From Flavobacteriaceae bacterium (lineage in GTDB: Bacteria > Bacteroidota > Bacteroidia > Flavobacteriales > Flavobacteriaceae): 64,000 bases of DNA. This document shows positions 40,093 to 49,067 of this stretch, in pieces. The notes beneath the pieces were generated by a model. It had not been told where the DNA came from. It made no database searches and was given only the letters and a program-made list of their open reading frames with translations. A program made the position numbers and the translations under genes. The first letter of the stretch is position 1. Every line of letters starts with the position of its first letter. Where the stretch lies: the NCBI GenBank assembly GCA_002746415.1, contig NVXD01000017.1:180375-244374 (forward strand), in the 5' to 3' direction.

Positions 40093-40830
40093 ATGGAAAA
40101 GGACAATCAAATTTATGGCATAAGAGCTATAATGGAAGCTATAAATTCTAATGAGACAATAGACAAAGTCTTTATTCAACGAGGGCTGCAAGGAAGCTTA
40201 TTCAAGGAATTAGAAACCTTAATAAGGAAAAAAGAAATATCCTCGTCCTATGTTCCCATAGAAAAATTGAATAGACTTACTAAAAACAATCACCAGGGAG
40301 CTATTGCCAATATATCACCCATCACATTTTATACTATTGAAAGCTTGGTGGAGCCAATTCTTCAAGAAAAAGAAAGTCCTCTTTTTCTTTTATTAGATCA
40401 AATATCTGACGTAAGAAACTTTGGAGCTATCATAAGAACCGCAGAATGTAGTGGTGTTGATGGAATAATAATTCCTAAAAAAGGTGGTGCACCAGTTACC
40501 GCAGACACCATAAAAACATCCGCCGGAGCAGCTTTCAAAGTTCCTATTGCTAAAGTCGATCATATTAAGGATGCCGTTTTTTATATGCAGGCATCTGGTA
40601 TTAAAGTTATTGCCGCAACTGAGAAAACAGAAAGCAATGTATATCAAGTTTCATTTAAAGGACCTACAGCTATAGTTATGGGTTCAGAAGACATTGGTAT
40701 TTCTCCATCAGTTCTTAAAGCAGCAGATTTTAAAGCCAAACTACCTCTTTTAGGAGAAATTGGCTCTTTAAATGTATCCGTTGCTTGCGGGGTATTTCTA
40801 TATGAAGCGGTGCGGCAAAGAATGTCTTAG
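40093..40830 (+). CDS. rlmB: 23S rRNA (guanosine-2'-O-)-methyltransferase, TrmH/RlmB family
   Basis: 245 residues. The N-terminal L30e-like substrate domain (1-75) precedes a SPOUT catalytic domain with motif 1 NFGAIIRTAECSGVDGIIIP, motif 2 AIVMGSEDIGIS and motif 3 LPLLGEIGSLNVSVACGVFLYEAV, which form the knotted SAM site. By homology it methylates the ribose of G2251 in 23S rRNA; another TrmH-type target is possible. Its stop codon overlaps the stop of the convergent rhomboid gene. Confidence 0.9.
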   Translation: MEKDNQIYGIRAIMEAINSNETIDKVFIQRGLQGSLFKELETLIRKKEISSSYVPIEKLNRLTKNNHQGAIANISPITFYTIESLVEPILQEKESPLFLLLDQISDVRNFGAIIRTAECSGVDGIIIPKKGGAPVTADTIKTSAGAAFKVPIAKVDHIKDAVFYMQASGIKVIAATEKTESNVYQVSFKGPTAIVMGSEDIGISPSVLKAADFKAKLPLLGEIGSLNVSVACGVFLYEAVRQRMS

Positions 40831-41573
40831 TCTGGAGCATTATTGCTGTCTCTTTTTTTATAATGGTATCTAATTTCAATAGTGTCGTTTTCAATGTCTG
40901 GGACATCGTCAATGGTTTCTATAAAGTTCCCGTCTTCATCAAAATGTTTTAAAAAGGGATCTTCATCCTCGTTATAATCCTCCCTTTCCCAATTATACTT
41001 TTTGGCTGTAGGTAATTGGGTTTTTATAAGCACCGCCAATAACAATCCTGTTATAAATCCTGCTAAATGCCCTTCCCAAGATATGCCCTTCTCGATTGGA
41101 AAAATATACCATATTAAACTTCCATAAATAAAAACCACAAATAGGGATAATGCAATCAACCTATAATACTTCGTAAAAACGCCCTTAAAAAAAATAAAAC
41201 TGGCCAAAACATAAATAATGCCACTTATTCCTATATGGTAAGAAGGTCTTCCAATAACCCAAGTAATTAACCCAGAAACCAAAACACCCCATATAAGAAC
41301 TTTTAAGGCCACTCTCTTATAGAAATAAAACAAAGACGCCGTAAGTACAGCAATAGGAATTGTATTATTGTACAAGTGCTCTAAAGAGCCGTGAATAAAA
41401 GGTGAGAAAAGAATACCTTGCAACCCAGAAAATCTTCTAGGATACACCCCATGGGTATTTAAGTTCACATGAAACTGAATCTCTATCCAATAGATGGTCC
41501 AAATAAAAAGTACTATTACCATAGGAGCAACAACTACCCTATTTGAAAATTTAAAGTAATTATAATCAGACAT
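40827..41573 (-). CDS. Rhomboid family intramembrane serine protease
   Basis: 248 residues. About six membrane helices, followed by a cytosolic acidic tail (about 185-248). The catalytic dyad is visible: Ser117 in GISG and His169 in WEGHLAGFITG; His61 and Asn69/70 in HGSLEHLYNN could form the oxyanion site. Rhomboids cut membrane proteins within the bilayer; the substrate is unknown. Its last codons overlap the stop of rlmB on the opposite strand. Confidence 0.9.
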   Translation of the reverse strand: MSDYNYFKFSNRVVVAPMVIVLFIWTIYWIEIQFHVNLNTHGVYPRRFSGLQGILFSPFIHGSLEHLYNNTIPIAVLTASLFYFYKRVALKVLIWGVLVSGLITWVIGRPSYHIGISGIIYVLASFIFFKGVFTKYYRLIALSLFVVFIYGSLIWYIFPIEKGISWEGHLAGFITGLLLAVLIKTQLPTAKKYNWEREDYNEDEDPFLKHFDEDGNFIETIDDVPDIENDTIEIRYHYKKRDSNNAPD

Positions 41574-41665
41574 AGGTTGAATTTACCTATTTTTTACCTC
41601 AATTTATCTACCAAAAAACGAAAACATGATAAATTGTCATCTTAAAATTTGATTACTTTTATAAA

Positions 41666-42943
41666 ATGAATGAACCACTTGCCGAACGGGTACGTCCAAA
41701 AACTTTAGAAGACTATATCAGCCAGCACCATTTGGTGGGCGAAAAAGGCTCATTAACACATCAAATCAAAAAGGGAATGATACCCTCCCTAATTTTATGG
41801 GGACCTCCAGGGACAGGGAAAACGACTCTTGCACATATTATTGCCAATGAAAGTGATAGACCTTTTTATGTTTTAAGCGCTATTAGTAGTGGTGTAAAAG
41901 AAGTTAGAGAAGTCATTGCAAAAGCAAAACAAAGTGGGGGACTGTTTACTGCTAAAAATCCTATTCTTTTTATTGATGAGATCCATCGTTTTAGCAAATC
42001 CCAACAAGATTCACTTCTAGGAGCTGTAGAAAAAGGATGGGTTACGCTTATTGGGGCAACAACAGAAAATCCAAGTTTTGAGGTAATTCCAGCATTATTA
42101 TCTAGATGTCAAGTTTATGTATTAAACCCTTTTGGCAAAGACGATTTGGAAGACTTGCTCAGAAGGGCAATGAAGGAAGATAAAATGCTTCTTACCAAAA
42201 AAATAAAATTAAAAGAAACCGAAGCTTTATTACGACTATCAGGAGGAGATGGAAGAAAACTCCTCAATATTTTTGAGTTGGTTGTCTTTTCTATAGAGGA
42301 AAACAACATCACTATTACTGATGAGCTGGTCATGAGTAAAGTTCAAAAAAACACAGTTTTATATGACAAAACTGGGGAACAGCACTATGATATCATTTCT
42401 GCCTTTATTAAATCGATACGTGGAAGTGATCCAAATGGAGCGGTTTATTGGTTGGCAAGAATGATTGAAGGAGGTGAAGATGTAAAGTTTATTGCGCGTA
42501 GACTGCTAATTTCAGCATCCGAAGATATTGGCTTAGCAAATCCCACTGCTTTGGTCATAGCAAATTCCGCTTTCCAAGCGGTTACAACTATTGGTTATCC
42601 AGAAGCTAGAATTATTTTAAGCGAATGCGCCATATATTTAGCTACCTCAGCTAAAAGCAATGCAAGTTATATGGCCATAAAAAAAGCACAGCAAAAAGTA
42701 AGGGAAACTGGAGATTTATCCATTCCATTACAATTAAGGAATGCGCCAACTAAATTAATGAAGGATTTGGGTTATGGGGAAGACTATAAATACGCCCATG
42801 ATTACCAAAACAATTTTGTAGAACAAGAATTTTTACCCGATGAAATATCTGGAACTCCATTTTATATTCCAGGTAACAATCAAAGAGAAAAAGCCATTGA
42901 TGAGTTTATAAAGAATAGATGGAAAAATAAATACACCCCCTAG
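41666..42943 (+). CDS. rarA: Replication-associated recombination protein A (MgsA/RarA)
   Basis: 425 residues of the clamp-loader AAA+ family. Walker A GPPGTGKTT (46-54), Walker B LFIDEIHRF (101-109), sensor 1 GATTENPS, the SRCQVY arginine finger region, then the RarA-specific DPNGAVYWLARMIEGGEDVKFIARRLL and C-terminal tetramerisation segment. It acts at stalled replication forks together with SSB. It stands alone and shares its stop-codon bases with the convergent gene. Confidence 0.94.
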   Translation: MNEPLAERVRPKTLEDYISQHHLVGEKGSLTHQIKKGMIPSLILWGPPGTGKTTLAHIIANESDRPFYVLSAISSGVKEVREVIAKAKQSGGLFTAKNPILFIDEIHRFSKSQQDSLLGAVEKGWVTLIGATTENPSFEVIPALLSRCQVYVLNPFGKDDLEDLLRRAMKEDKMLLTKKIKLKETEALLRLSGGDGRKLLNIFELVVFSIEENNITITDELVMSKVQKNTVLYDKTGEQHYDIISAFIKSIRGSDPNGAVYWLARMIEGGEDVKFIARRLLISASEDIGLANPTALVIANSAFQAVTTIGYPEARIILSECAIYLATSAKSNASYMAIKKAQQKVRETGDLSIPLQLRNAPTKLMKDLGYGEDYKYAHDYQNNFVEQEFLPDEISGTPFYIPGNNQREKAIDEFIKNRWKNKYTP

Positions 42944-43779
42944 AACTTTATCTGTAACTCTTCAATTATCAGTTCTCCTTCTTTAAAGTATTCAAAATAC
43001 CATTTTCCATCTTTGTTATGGACCATCCCACTTACACCATTGCCAACAGCCTGATATGTATTTGCAACAGTGCTTTTATACATTTTAAACCGAATGCTTG
43101 GAGTGCTATCAACCAGTTGGTACCCATTAGGGATTTTTTGGGCATATAACAAGTCCGAAGTCTCAGCAACTTGAATAGGTTCTGATGGAGACACAACAGC
43201 CACTTCAACATCTATATTCTTCATATCAGTTTTGGGCTCCTCTTTCTTTATTACTGCAGCCGTTTTTACGGCTTCCTTCTCAACTACTTGCTCTTCTAAT
43301 TTTTTAACATCATTTTTAAAGCTTACGGTAATAGGCTCCTCAACTTCAACAGTTTTTCCACTGAATTTATGGGCCCCATCAAAAGATTGAAATGCTTCTG
43401 CCAATGACTGCGAATACGCTGCTTTATATTCCTTAAGCCTACTTGAACCCTCTTTGGTAACAAATACTTCCTGCCCCTTACAGTCTTTTAAAAGTAGGCT
43501 AGTTTTTGTAGAAAACATGGAAGAACTATCTAGAATTTCAACAGTCAAGCCCAAACAAATATTTTGTATCAACTCATCTGGAAGACCATCTTGGTATATC
43601 GCAATAAACCCTTTTTTATTAAAATTGTGTTTAACCAGCGTACTGGTTAGATACTGATTTTCCTTTTTAAATTCATTGAATTTTTTAGGAACAATTATGT
43701 ATTTGTACTCATTTAACTGGCTTTGCCCATTAACCATAAAACCAAGAGCAAAGAAAAATAGAAAGCTTAATTTTTTCAT
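42940..43779 (-). CDS. Secreted protein of unknown function
   Basis: 279 residues with a signal peptide (1-18, ending FMVNGQS). The N-terminal third (YKYIIVPKKFNEFKKENQYL, STLVKHNFNKKGF) is of a kind I have seen in other flavobacterial secreted proteins, followed by a lysine/glutamate-rich linker (about 150-195) and a C-terminal beta-rich part (PSIRFKMYKSTVANTYQAVG). No family name can be assigned with confidence. It lies 12 bp after the DUF5723 gene and is probably its co-expressed partner in the envelope. Confidence 0.7.
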   Translation of the reverse strand: MKKLSFLFFFALGFMVNGQSQLNEYKYIIVPKKFNEFKKENQYLTSTLVKHNFNKKGFIAIYQDGLPDELIQNICLGLTVEILDSSSMFSTKTSLLLKDCKGQEVFVTKEGSSRLKEYKAAYSQSLAEAFQSFDGAHKFSGKTVEVEEPITVSFKNDVKKLEEQVVEKEAVKTAAVIKKEEPKTDMKNIDVEVAVVSPSEPIQVAETSDLLYAQKIPNGYQLVDSTPSIRFKMYKSTVANTYQAVGNGVSGMVHNKDGKWYFEYFKEGELIIEELQIKF

Positions 43780-43791
43780 CTTTTAATAATA

Positions 43792-45222
43792 TCATTTCTT
43801 TCCCCAAGATATGATATTTAATCCTAACTGAAAAGAAGCATAATGGGTGTCTGCTATATTTTTGTATGCCAAGAGATTATCCGCCATTGCATAAAAATTC
43901 ATTGCGCCGGCTTGAATGTTAAAACCAAAACCAACATTTGAAAAAGAATATTTATCAATGGTATATGTTGTTTTTAAAGCAAGGAAATTTCCAAATCTTC
44001 TTTGGTAAAAAGCCGTTAGCGCTACTTGAGGACCTCGTGGTCTATTAATTGCATACAATTGTATTCCTGCGCTATTCACATATTGAAAAGCCAAATTTTG
44101 ATCCGTAATAATATCCATGCAATCACAATCCAATCTTGATGGGATTCTTTCTCCAAAGTTGTGCCTTATAGATCCGTATAATTTTGTTGGCCTAAAGCTG
44201 ATGTAATTCTTGTCATTATCTTCAAAAGGCACTAATTCTTCTATTTCATCTACAAGGTCTTGCCAAAAGTCAGTACTAGGATTAATTAATACCTCTGGAA
44301 GAATGAATTCTATTCCTTCAACTGTAGCATTTCCATTTAATTCATAACTTTTTATGTCTTTTGTATGGTAAATAAATCCCAAATCCAAAACACTGACTGT
44401 TACGACTGTTTTCTTATTTAAATTATAGGTTAGCCCAGCATCTAACCCCAAACCTAAATTTCCACCAAAAAGCATTCTTTTTGCAATTATTCCTGGAGTT
44501 TCATCAGCATCACCATCCAATAGCTCTTGTATGCCAGAAGTTCTTACTGCTAAATCTGCATCCAAGGTATTTGCCAAAAAATTATTTTGCCCTTCTGTTG
44601 TAACAAAATAACCAGTATTAGCAGTAGAATTAAAGTTGACAAGGCTAGAATAAATTTTAGCTCTTGCCCCAATGGTTAGCTTATTATCAACTCTTTTATT
44701 GATGCCAAAATGAAATACATTTACCAATTCTCCCCTAGTTTTAATATGACTAAGATCAAACCTTCTATTCAACTGATCAGCATTCCCTTCAAATCCTAAA
44801 ATGGCTAAATCCTTAAACCAATACGCTATGGCATCTCCTTCTAAATACATTCCGAAAGAATAAAAATTATCCGGATTATTCGTTCCCCTAAAGCCTCCGT
44901 TAAAAATTTCCATTTGGAATCCACCACTTAATTCATCGTTAGGATTCATACTGTATATGACTTTGTCTAAGACTTTGGTAGTAAAATCCACCCCATCATC
45001 GGCAAATAGATCATGTACTGTGACACCTGAAGTACCAAACTGAGTTGAAATTCCAGAAAGAGTAGGAATACCAGCATACCAAAGATAATTGACTTCCATC
45101 CCTGGATTTAGCATAAGTGATTGTGGTATTTCTGTAAAATCGTATAACAATTCTTTATTTTGGGCATGCAAGAAATGACATCCAAAAAGAAAACATAAAA
45201 GAAGTAGTTTTCCTTTGCTCAT
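43792..45222 (-). CDS. DUF5723 family outer membrane protein
   Basis: 476 residues with a signal peptide (1-20, ending FLHAQ). Mature N-terminus LLYDFTEIPQSLMLNPGMEV is the DUF5723 signature, and the rest is a chain of amphipathic strands ending in an aromatic-rich region, so an outer-membrane beta-barrel is likely. The function of this family is not established. It overlaps the upstream lipoprotein gene by 4 bp. Confidence 0.85.
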   Translation of the reverse strand: MSKGKLLLLCFLFGCHFLHAQNKELLYDFTEIPQSLMLNPGMEVNYLWYAGIPTLSGISTQFGTSGVTVHDLFADDGVDFTTKVLDKVIYSMNPNDELSGGFQMEIFNGGFRGTNNPDNFYSFGMYLEGDAIAYWFKDLAILGFEGNADQLNRRFDLSHIKTRGELVNVFHFGINKRVDNKLTIGARAKIYSSLVNFNSTANTGYFVTTEGQNNFLANTLDADLAVRTSGIQELLDGDADETPGIIAKRMLFGGNLGLGLDAGLTYNLNKKTVVTVSVLDLGFIYHTKDIKSYELNGNATVEGIEFILPEVLINPSTDFWQDLVDEIEELVPFEDNDKNYISFRPTKLYGSIRHNFGERIPSRLDCDCMDIITDQNLAFQYVNSAGIQLYAINRPRGPQVALTAFYQRRFGNFLALKTTYTIDKYSFSNVGFGFNIQAGAMNFYAMADNLLAYKNIADTHYASFQLGLNIISWGKK

Positions 45223-45770
45223 TTTATTCTAATCCTAAATTTAGCACTAGACTTTAATGTAATTTTTGGATCTGGAAGAGATGAGATACTTGTATTGTCT
45301 CCAAGGTTGGCTACACTCACTCTAATAGTTGATGTATTAATAATAATATCTAAACTACGACCGGTAGCTCCTCCATAAAAAACTTCTCGCTGCAAGATTG
45401 CTGTAGGTTCAGGGGTTACTATAAATTGTTCGCTGTCCAAACTATTACCTTCTTCATCAACAAATTCAAATAGAATATCTAATTCCTTACTGGTAGTATT
45501 TTCCAATTCATAAGTAATAGAACCTTCCAGAACTCTTTCAGCAAAATAAGCTTCATTAAATGCATCAAAATTAAAGCTTGCTGAAAAAATATCAAGCCCA
45601 GGGACCAGATTAATAATGCGCTCTGGTGATTCAACGTAAATAATACTGGACTCAATAGTTGGTGTAATACTTAAGTCATCAAATTGATTAAAGTCTTGAT
45701 CTTCTATACAGGAAATAAGCATCCCTAGTAGTACCAATCCAGTGAAAATGTATTTAAATTTTCGTTTCAT
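45219..45770 (-). CDS. Lipoprotein, first gene of the DUF5723 operon
   Basis: 183 residues from the ATG at 45770. Upstream in-frame ATG at 45791 would add a non-conserved MSCYIST before the signal. The lipobox is LGMLISC. The remainder looks like a beta-sandwich with segments such as YELENTTSKELDILFEFVDEEG. No family is recognised. It shares a 4-bp overlap with the DUF5723 gene, so the three genes 45770-42940 should be one transcript. Confidence 0.75.
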   Translation of the reverse strand: MKRKFKYIFTGLVLLGMLISCIEDQDFNQFDDLSITPTIESSIIYVESPERIINLVPGLDIFSASFNFDAFNEAYFAERVLEGSITYELENTTSKELDILFEFVDEEGNSLDSEQFIVTPEPTAILQREVFYGGATGRSLDIIINTSTIRVSVANLGDNTSISSLPDPKITLKSSAKFRIRIK

Positions 45771-45829
45771 AGTGCTTATATAACAACTCAAAGTAGTCTA
45801 GACCCTACTATAAGTTCATCTATATAACT

Positions 45830-46519
45830 CTATAAAAAAGATTTTATTTCCCTTAATTCGTGAATCATTTCACAATAATTATGCTTGGGTTCATTGTGTG
45901 CATTAAAATGTAAAGCATGGAATCCAGTGGCTTGTGCGCCAAGAATATCTGCTTCCAAATTATCTCCAATCATCAAAGATTCTTTGGCATTTGCACCTGC
46001 AGTTTTAAGTGCCAAATTAAATATTATTGGGTTCGGTTTTTTTACCCCGGCCATTTCAGAATCAATAACCGTATCAAAATAACCATTAATCTTAGCGTTC
46101 TTCAACTTCTTCACTTGTATTTCTTGAAACCCATTGGTAATAATATGAAGTCTATATTTTGGTTTCAAATACTTTAAAATTTCAAACGTTCCATCAAACA
46201 CATGGTTAAAGGATGATAAATGTGCAATATAATCATCTGCTAAAATATTTATGGTTTCGTCTGAAATTGAAAAATCAAGCGCGTCAAAAGCACTTTTTAA
46301 CCTTTGGTAGCGTAGTTCATCCTTAGAAATCTTTTCCTCCCTATATAATTTCCAATATGCTAAATTAATGGGCACGTACACTTTTAAGAAAGAAGGTATA
46401 TCTACATCAATCTTATTGTCTAATAATATTTTTTCAAAGGTAAGCGCTGAATTTTTTTCAAAATCCCATAGGGTATGATCTAAATCAAAAAAAACGTCGG
46501 TTATAATATTTCTATACAT
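45830..46519 (-). CDS. yjjG: YjjG-type noncanonical nucleotidase (HAD family)
   Basis: 229 residues. HAD motif I is FFDLDHTLWDF with Asp12 and Asp14. Motif II Thr lies in HIITNGFQEIQVKKL, and the late motifs are KKPNPIIFNLAL and MIGDNLEADILGA. Members act on non-canonical pyrimidine nucleotides as house-cleaning phosphatases. It overlaps the deacetylase-like gene by 8 bp and is the last gene of the radC operon. Confidence 0.88.
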   Translation of the reverse strand: MYRNIITDVFFDLDHTLWDFEKNSALTFEKILLDNKIDVDIPSFLKVYVPINLAYWKLYREEKISKDELRYQRLKSAFDALDFSISDETINILADDYIAHLSSFNHVFDGTFEILKYLKPKYRLHIITNGFQEIQVKKLKNAKINGYFDTVIDSEMAGVKKPNPIIFNLALKTAGANAKESLMIGDNLEADILGAQATGFHALHFNAHNEPKHNYCEMIHELREIKSFL

Positions 46520-47831
46520 GGTATTTTTGAATAACAGTACTATACAATTTCAACCAATTTATCTTATGCTCTCCTCCTAACAATTCATTTGAAAAAATCA
46601 CTGAAAAATCACCGTTAACTTTTTTTATCTGTCTGTACAAAGCATCAAGCTTTTCAATAATAACCCCTTCTTTTGTTATGTTGGTAAATGCATAATCATG
46701 CACTGCAAAAGGATGCACTTTAATTGGCTGTTGCACTTCTAGATTAATATCATAAAAATAAAAAGGAATACTGGTGCTGGCCCTAAAACCAACATCATGC
46801 GTATACCCCATTGTAAAATCATCTGTAAACTCTGCTTCCAAGAGGTTACGGTATGTTTCTGGCACACTAATGCGGTTATATCTGGTTCTTGAATAGGTTA
46901 CCGGTCTGTTAATAACATTGGCCAGGTTATTCTTTTCTTCTTTCAATAAGTTAGGATTGTTAAAGGAGCTATAAGACGCACATAAAGACACCTTGCTATA
47001 ATCCGCAACCGATTTTATCAAATATTTAAACTTGTTATTCCGTGTGGATATATTTTTATCATAAGTAGAATATTCTGCAAACTGAAAAAAGAACATGCTT
47101 TTAAACGTGTAATTTTTAAGCATTTCTATCAGTTTTGAGAAATTATCATATGGGTCTTTCCTTATTTTCAACCAAACTAAAATACGTTGTGCAAATCGTC
47201 TAAACTTAAAGGTGCCCAAATCCAATATAAAACCAGAGATACTTCTTATAATTCCTCTGTTCACATAACAATGAGATGAGGTAACATCAATTATTGATGT
47301 ATACGTATAATTACGTTGTTTATATACTAATTCTGGGAAGCGTTCTTTTAAGCTTTCCAATAACTTAAAAGCCCAGATATCGACTACTGGGTTTTGCAAA
47401 AATCCATATTGATGTGCAATACTTTCAGCTGCAGGAAACCTACCGTGGGAGTCCTTAATATGGGGTAAATATTCTTCGTATCTGCTCAACAAATAAAAAC
47501 TGGCTGAAAAAATATCAAAAGGGATATTGCTGCGTTCACCAGCTTCAAAAAAACAGGGTGTATTATCCCAGAATGACATTTTGATTTGTAAGTCATTTAT
47601 ACCCTGTTCAAATAATAGTCCATTGCTTCTTATAAAAAATTCATTCTGCAAAGGTTGTTTGGTATAGGTAATTTTTGGCCCTGAATGCTTAATAAAATCC
47701 TCAATTTTAGTTGTATAAGCAACTTCAATCCCCAAAATCCTTGTAAAAACATGCTTCATGATATAGGTGAAGCGAGACGTTATCTTATGGGTATATATTA
47801 GTACAATATTTTCTTTTTCCTCAACCTCCAT
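46512..47831 (-). CDS. Polysaccharide deacetylase-like protein (DUF7033-type), degenerate
   Basis: 439 residues. The flavobacterial polysaccharide deacetylase family (N-terminal DUF7033-like region about 1-110, then a NodB-like fold) is recognisable from FDIFSASFYLLSRYEEYLP, KDPYDNFSKLIEML and the late VGFRASTSIPFYFYDI. However, the usual metal-binding Asp-x-Asp is replaced here by IIDVTSSH, and the catalytic-base region is changed to GYTHDVGFRA, so activity is uncertain. No signal peptide is seen. It starts within the radC stop codon (TAATG) and overlaps yjjG by 8 bp. Confidence 0.75.
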   Translation of the reverse strand: MEVEEKENIVLIYTHKITSRFTYIMKHVFTRILGIEVAYTTKIEDFIKHSGPKITYTKQPLQNEFFIRSNGLLFEQGINDLQIKMSFWDNTPCFFEAGERSNIPFDIFSASFYLLSRYEEYLPHIKDSHGRFPAAESIAHQYGFLQNPVVDIWAFKLLESLKERFPELVYKQRNYTYTSIIDVTSSHCYVNRGIIRSISGFILDLGTFKFRRFAQRILVWLKIRKDPYDNFSKLIEMLKNYTFKSMFFFQFAEYSTYDKNISTRNNKFKYLIKSVADYSKVSLCASYSSFNNPNLLKEEKNNLANVINRPVTYSRTRYNRISVPETYRNLLEAEFTDDFTMGYTHDVGFRASTSIPFYFYDINLEVQQPIKVHPFAVHDYAFTNITKEGVIIEKLDALYRQIKKVNGDFSVIFSNELLGGEHKINWLKLYSTVIQKYHV

Positions 47832-48529
47832 TAAAGTATGTTGTTATCTGCAAAACTAAAGTATTCCGTTTGCGTAATGATTAAATGATCCAAAACTTTT
47901 ATATCCAAGGCCTCTGATGCCCGTTTTAATTTTTTTGTGATTTCTTTATCTGCCACACTAGGCTTTAAAGTGCCAGAGGGATGGTTATGCACCAACACCA
48001 AACTAACAGCACCCAATTCTAGCGCTTGTTTTAGAACCAAACGCACATCAACCAAAGTGCCTGTAATGCCACCTTTGCTTAATTGAGCTGTATGGATAAT
48101 CTTATTTGAATTGTTTAAATAAATGATCCAAAATTCTTCATGGGGCAATTCTCCCAATTGAGGTTGCAACAATTGAAACACATGCTTGCTACTTGTTATT
48201 TTAATAATTCTTAAAGCGCCTTCCTCTCTTCTCCTGCGTCCTACTTCTAAAGCTGCTACTATGGTCACCGCTTTGGCCTCCCCAATCCCTCTAAACTGCA
48301 TTAATTGGGCAGTGGAAAGTTTTCCTAATTCATTTAAATTGTTGTTAACTGATGCCAATATCTTCATTGACAGCGCAACAGCACTTTCGTTTCTACTTCC
48401 AGAGCCAATTAAAATGGCAATAAGTTCTGCATCCGACAAAACAGATTTTCCTTTTTGCAATAATTTTTCCCTAGGTTGATCATCTTCTGACCAATCTTTT
48501 ATAGAAAATGAAGTTAAATTTTCTTGCAT
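47831..48529 (-). CDS. radC: RadC/YeeS family JAMM-domain protein
   Basis: 232 residues. An N-terminal helix-hairpin-helix (about 1-100; LLSDAELIAILIGSGSR, LMQFRGIGEAKAV) and a C-terminal JAMM metalloprotease-like domain with the His-x-His-Pro-Ser-Gly motif in LVHNHPSGTLKPSVADKEIT. The name radC is historic; a role in DNA repair is doubtful. The domain keeps the zinc ligands, so it could cleave peptide or isopeptide bonds, but the substrate is unknown. A -7-like box TACCTTTA lies just upstream at 48534-48541. Confidence 0.88.
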   Translation of the reverse strand: MQENLTSFSIKDWSEDDQPREKLLQKGKSVLSDAELIAILIGSGSRNESAVALSMKILASVNNNLNELGKLSTAQLMQFRGIGEAKAVTIVAALEVGRRRREEGALRIIKITSSKHVFQLLQPQLGELPHEEFWIIYLNNSNKIIHTAQLSKGGITGTLVDVRLVLKQALELGAVSLVLVHNHPSGTLKPSVADKEITKKLKRASEALDIKVLDHLIITQTEYFSFADNNIL

Positions 48530-48591
48530 TTGATAAAGGTAACAAACAAATAAATATTGTAAATTTCAATGTCAATATTTAACTGAAAAAT

Positions 48592-49041
48592 ATGAAATCC
48601 ATTTTTGATGCAGCTGCCTACACTGAAATTTTGAATCGCTTTGACACCTTAACTTCTGATTCCAAAGGAAATTGGGGGAAAATGTCCGTTGGTCAAATGG
48701 CATGGCATTGCCAAGGTCCTATTGCCGTAAGCATGGGAAAAACCTCCATAAAAAAGCCAAGTTTTTTTGTTGGACTCCTCATGAAGAGTTTTAAAAAGTC
48801 GCTATACAATGACAAACAATGGAAACAAGGTATACCAACTGCTAAACAATACATAGCAACATTCGATAAAGAGTTTTCTACTGAAAAAGAAAAGCTCATC
48901 GTATTGATAAAGGAGTTGCATAAAGAAAATGAAAAAGCACCCTGGATAACACATCCTGTTTTTGGTAATTTCACGGCAGAACAATGGGGACAGTTAAACT
49001 ATAAGCATTTAGACCACCATCTTAGACAGTTTGGGGTTTAG
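48592..49041 (+). CDS. DUF1569 (DinB-like) protein
   Basis: 149 residues, all-helical. Conserved motifs of the DUF1569/DinB superfamily are visible: GKMSVGQMAWHCQGPI near residue 30 and the paired histidines in WGQLNYKHLDHHLRQFG near the end, which may bind a metal. Members often act in thiol or small-molecule chemistry, but the function of this one is unknown. It stands alone, divergent from radC and convergent with mpl. Confidence 0.82.
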   Translation: MKSIFDAAAYTEILNRFDTLTSDSKGNWGKMSVGQMAWHCQGPIAVSMGKTSIKKPSFFVGLLMKSFKKSLYNDKQWKQGIPTAKQYIATFDKEFSTEKEKLIVLIKELHKENEKAPWITHPVFGNFTAEQWGQLNYKHLDHHLRQFGV

Positions 49042-49067
49042 ACTAATTGACAAATATCCCCTTCCTG

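Noticed and set aside
45771..45791. Longer start for the DUF5723-operon lipoprotein
   Set aside because: It adds MSCYIST ahead of a complete lipoprotein signal beginning MKRKFKY.
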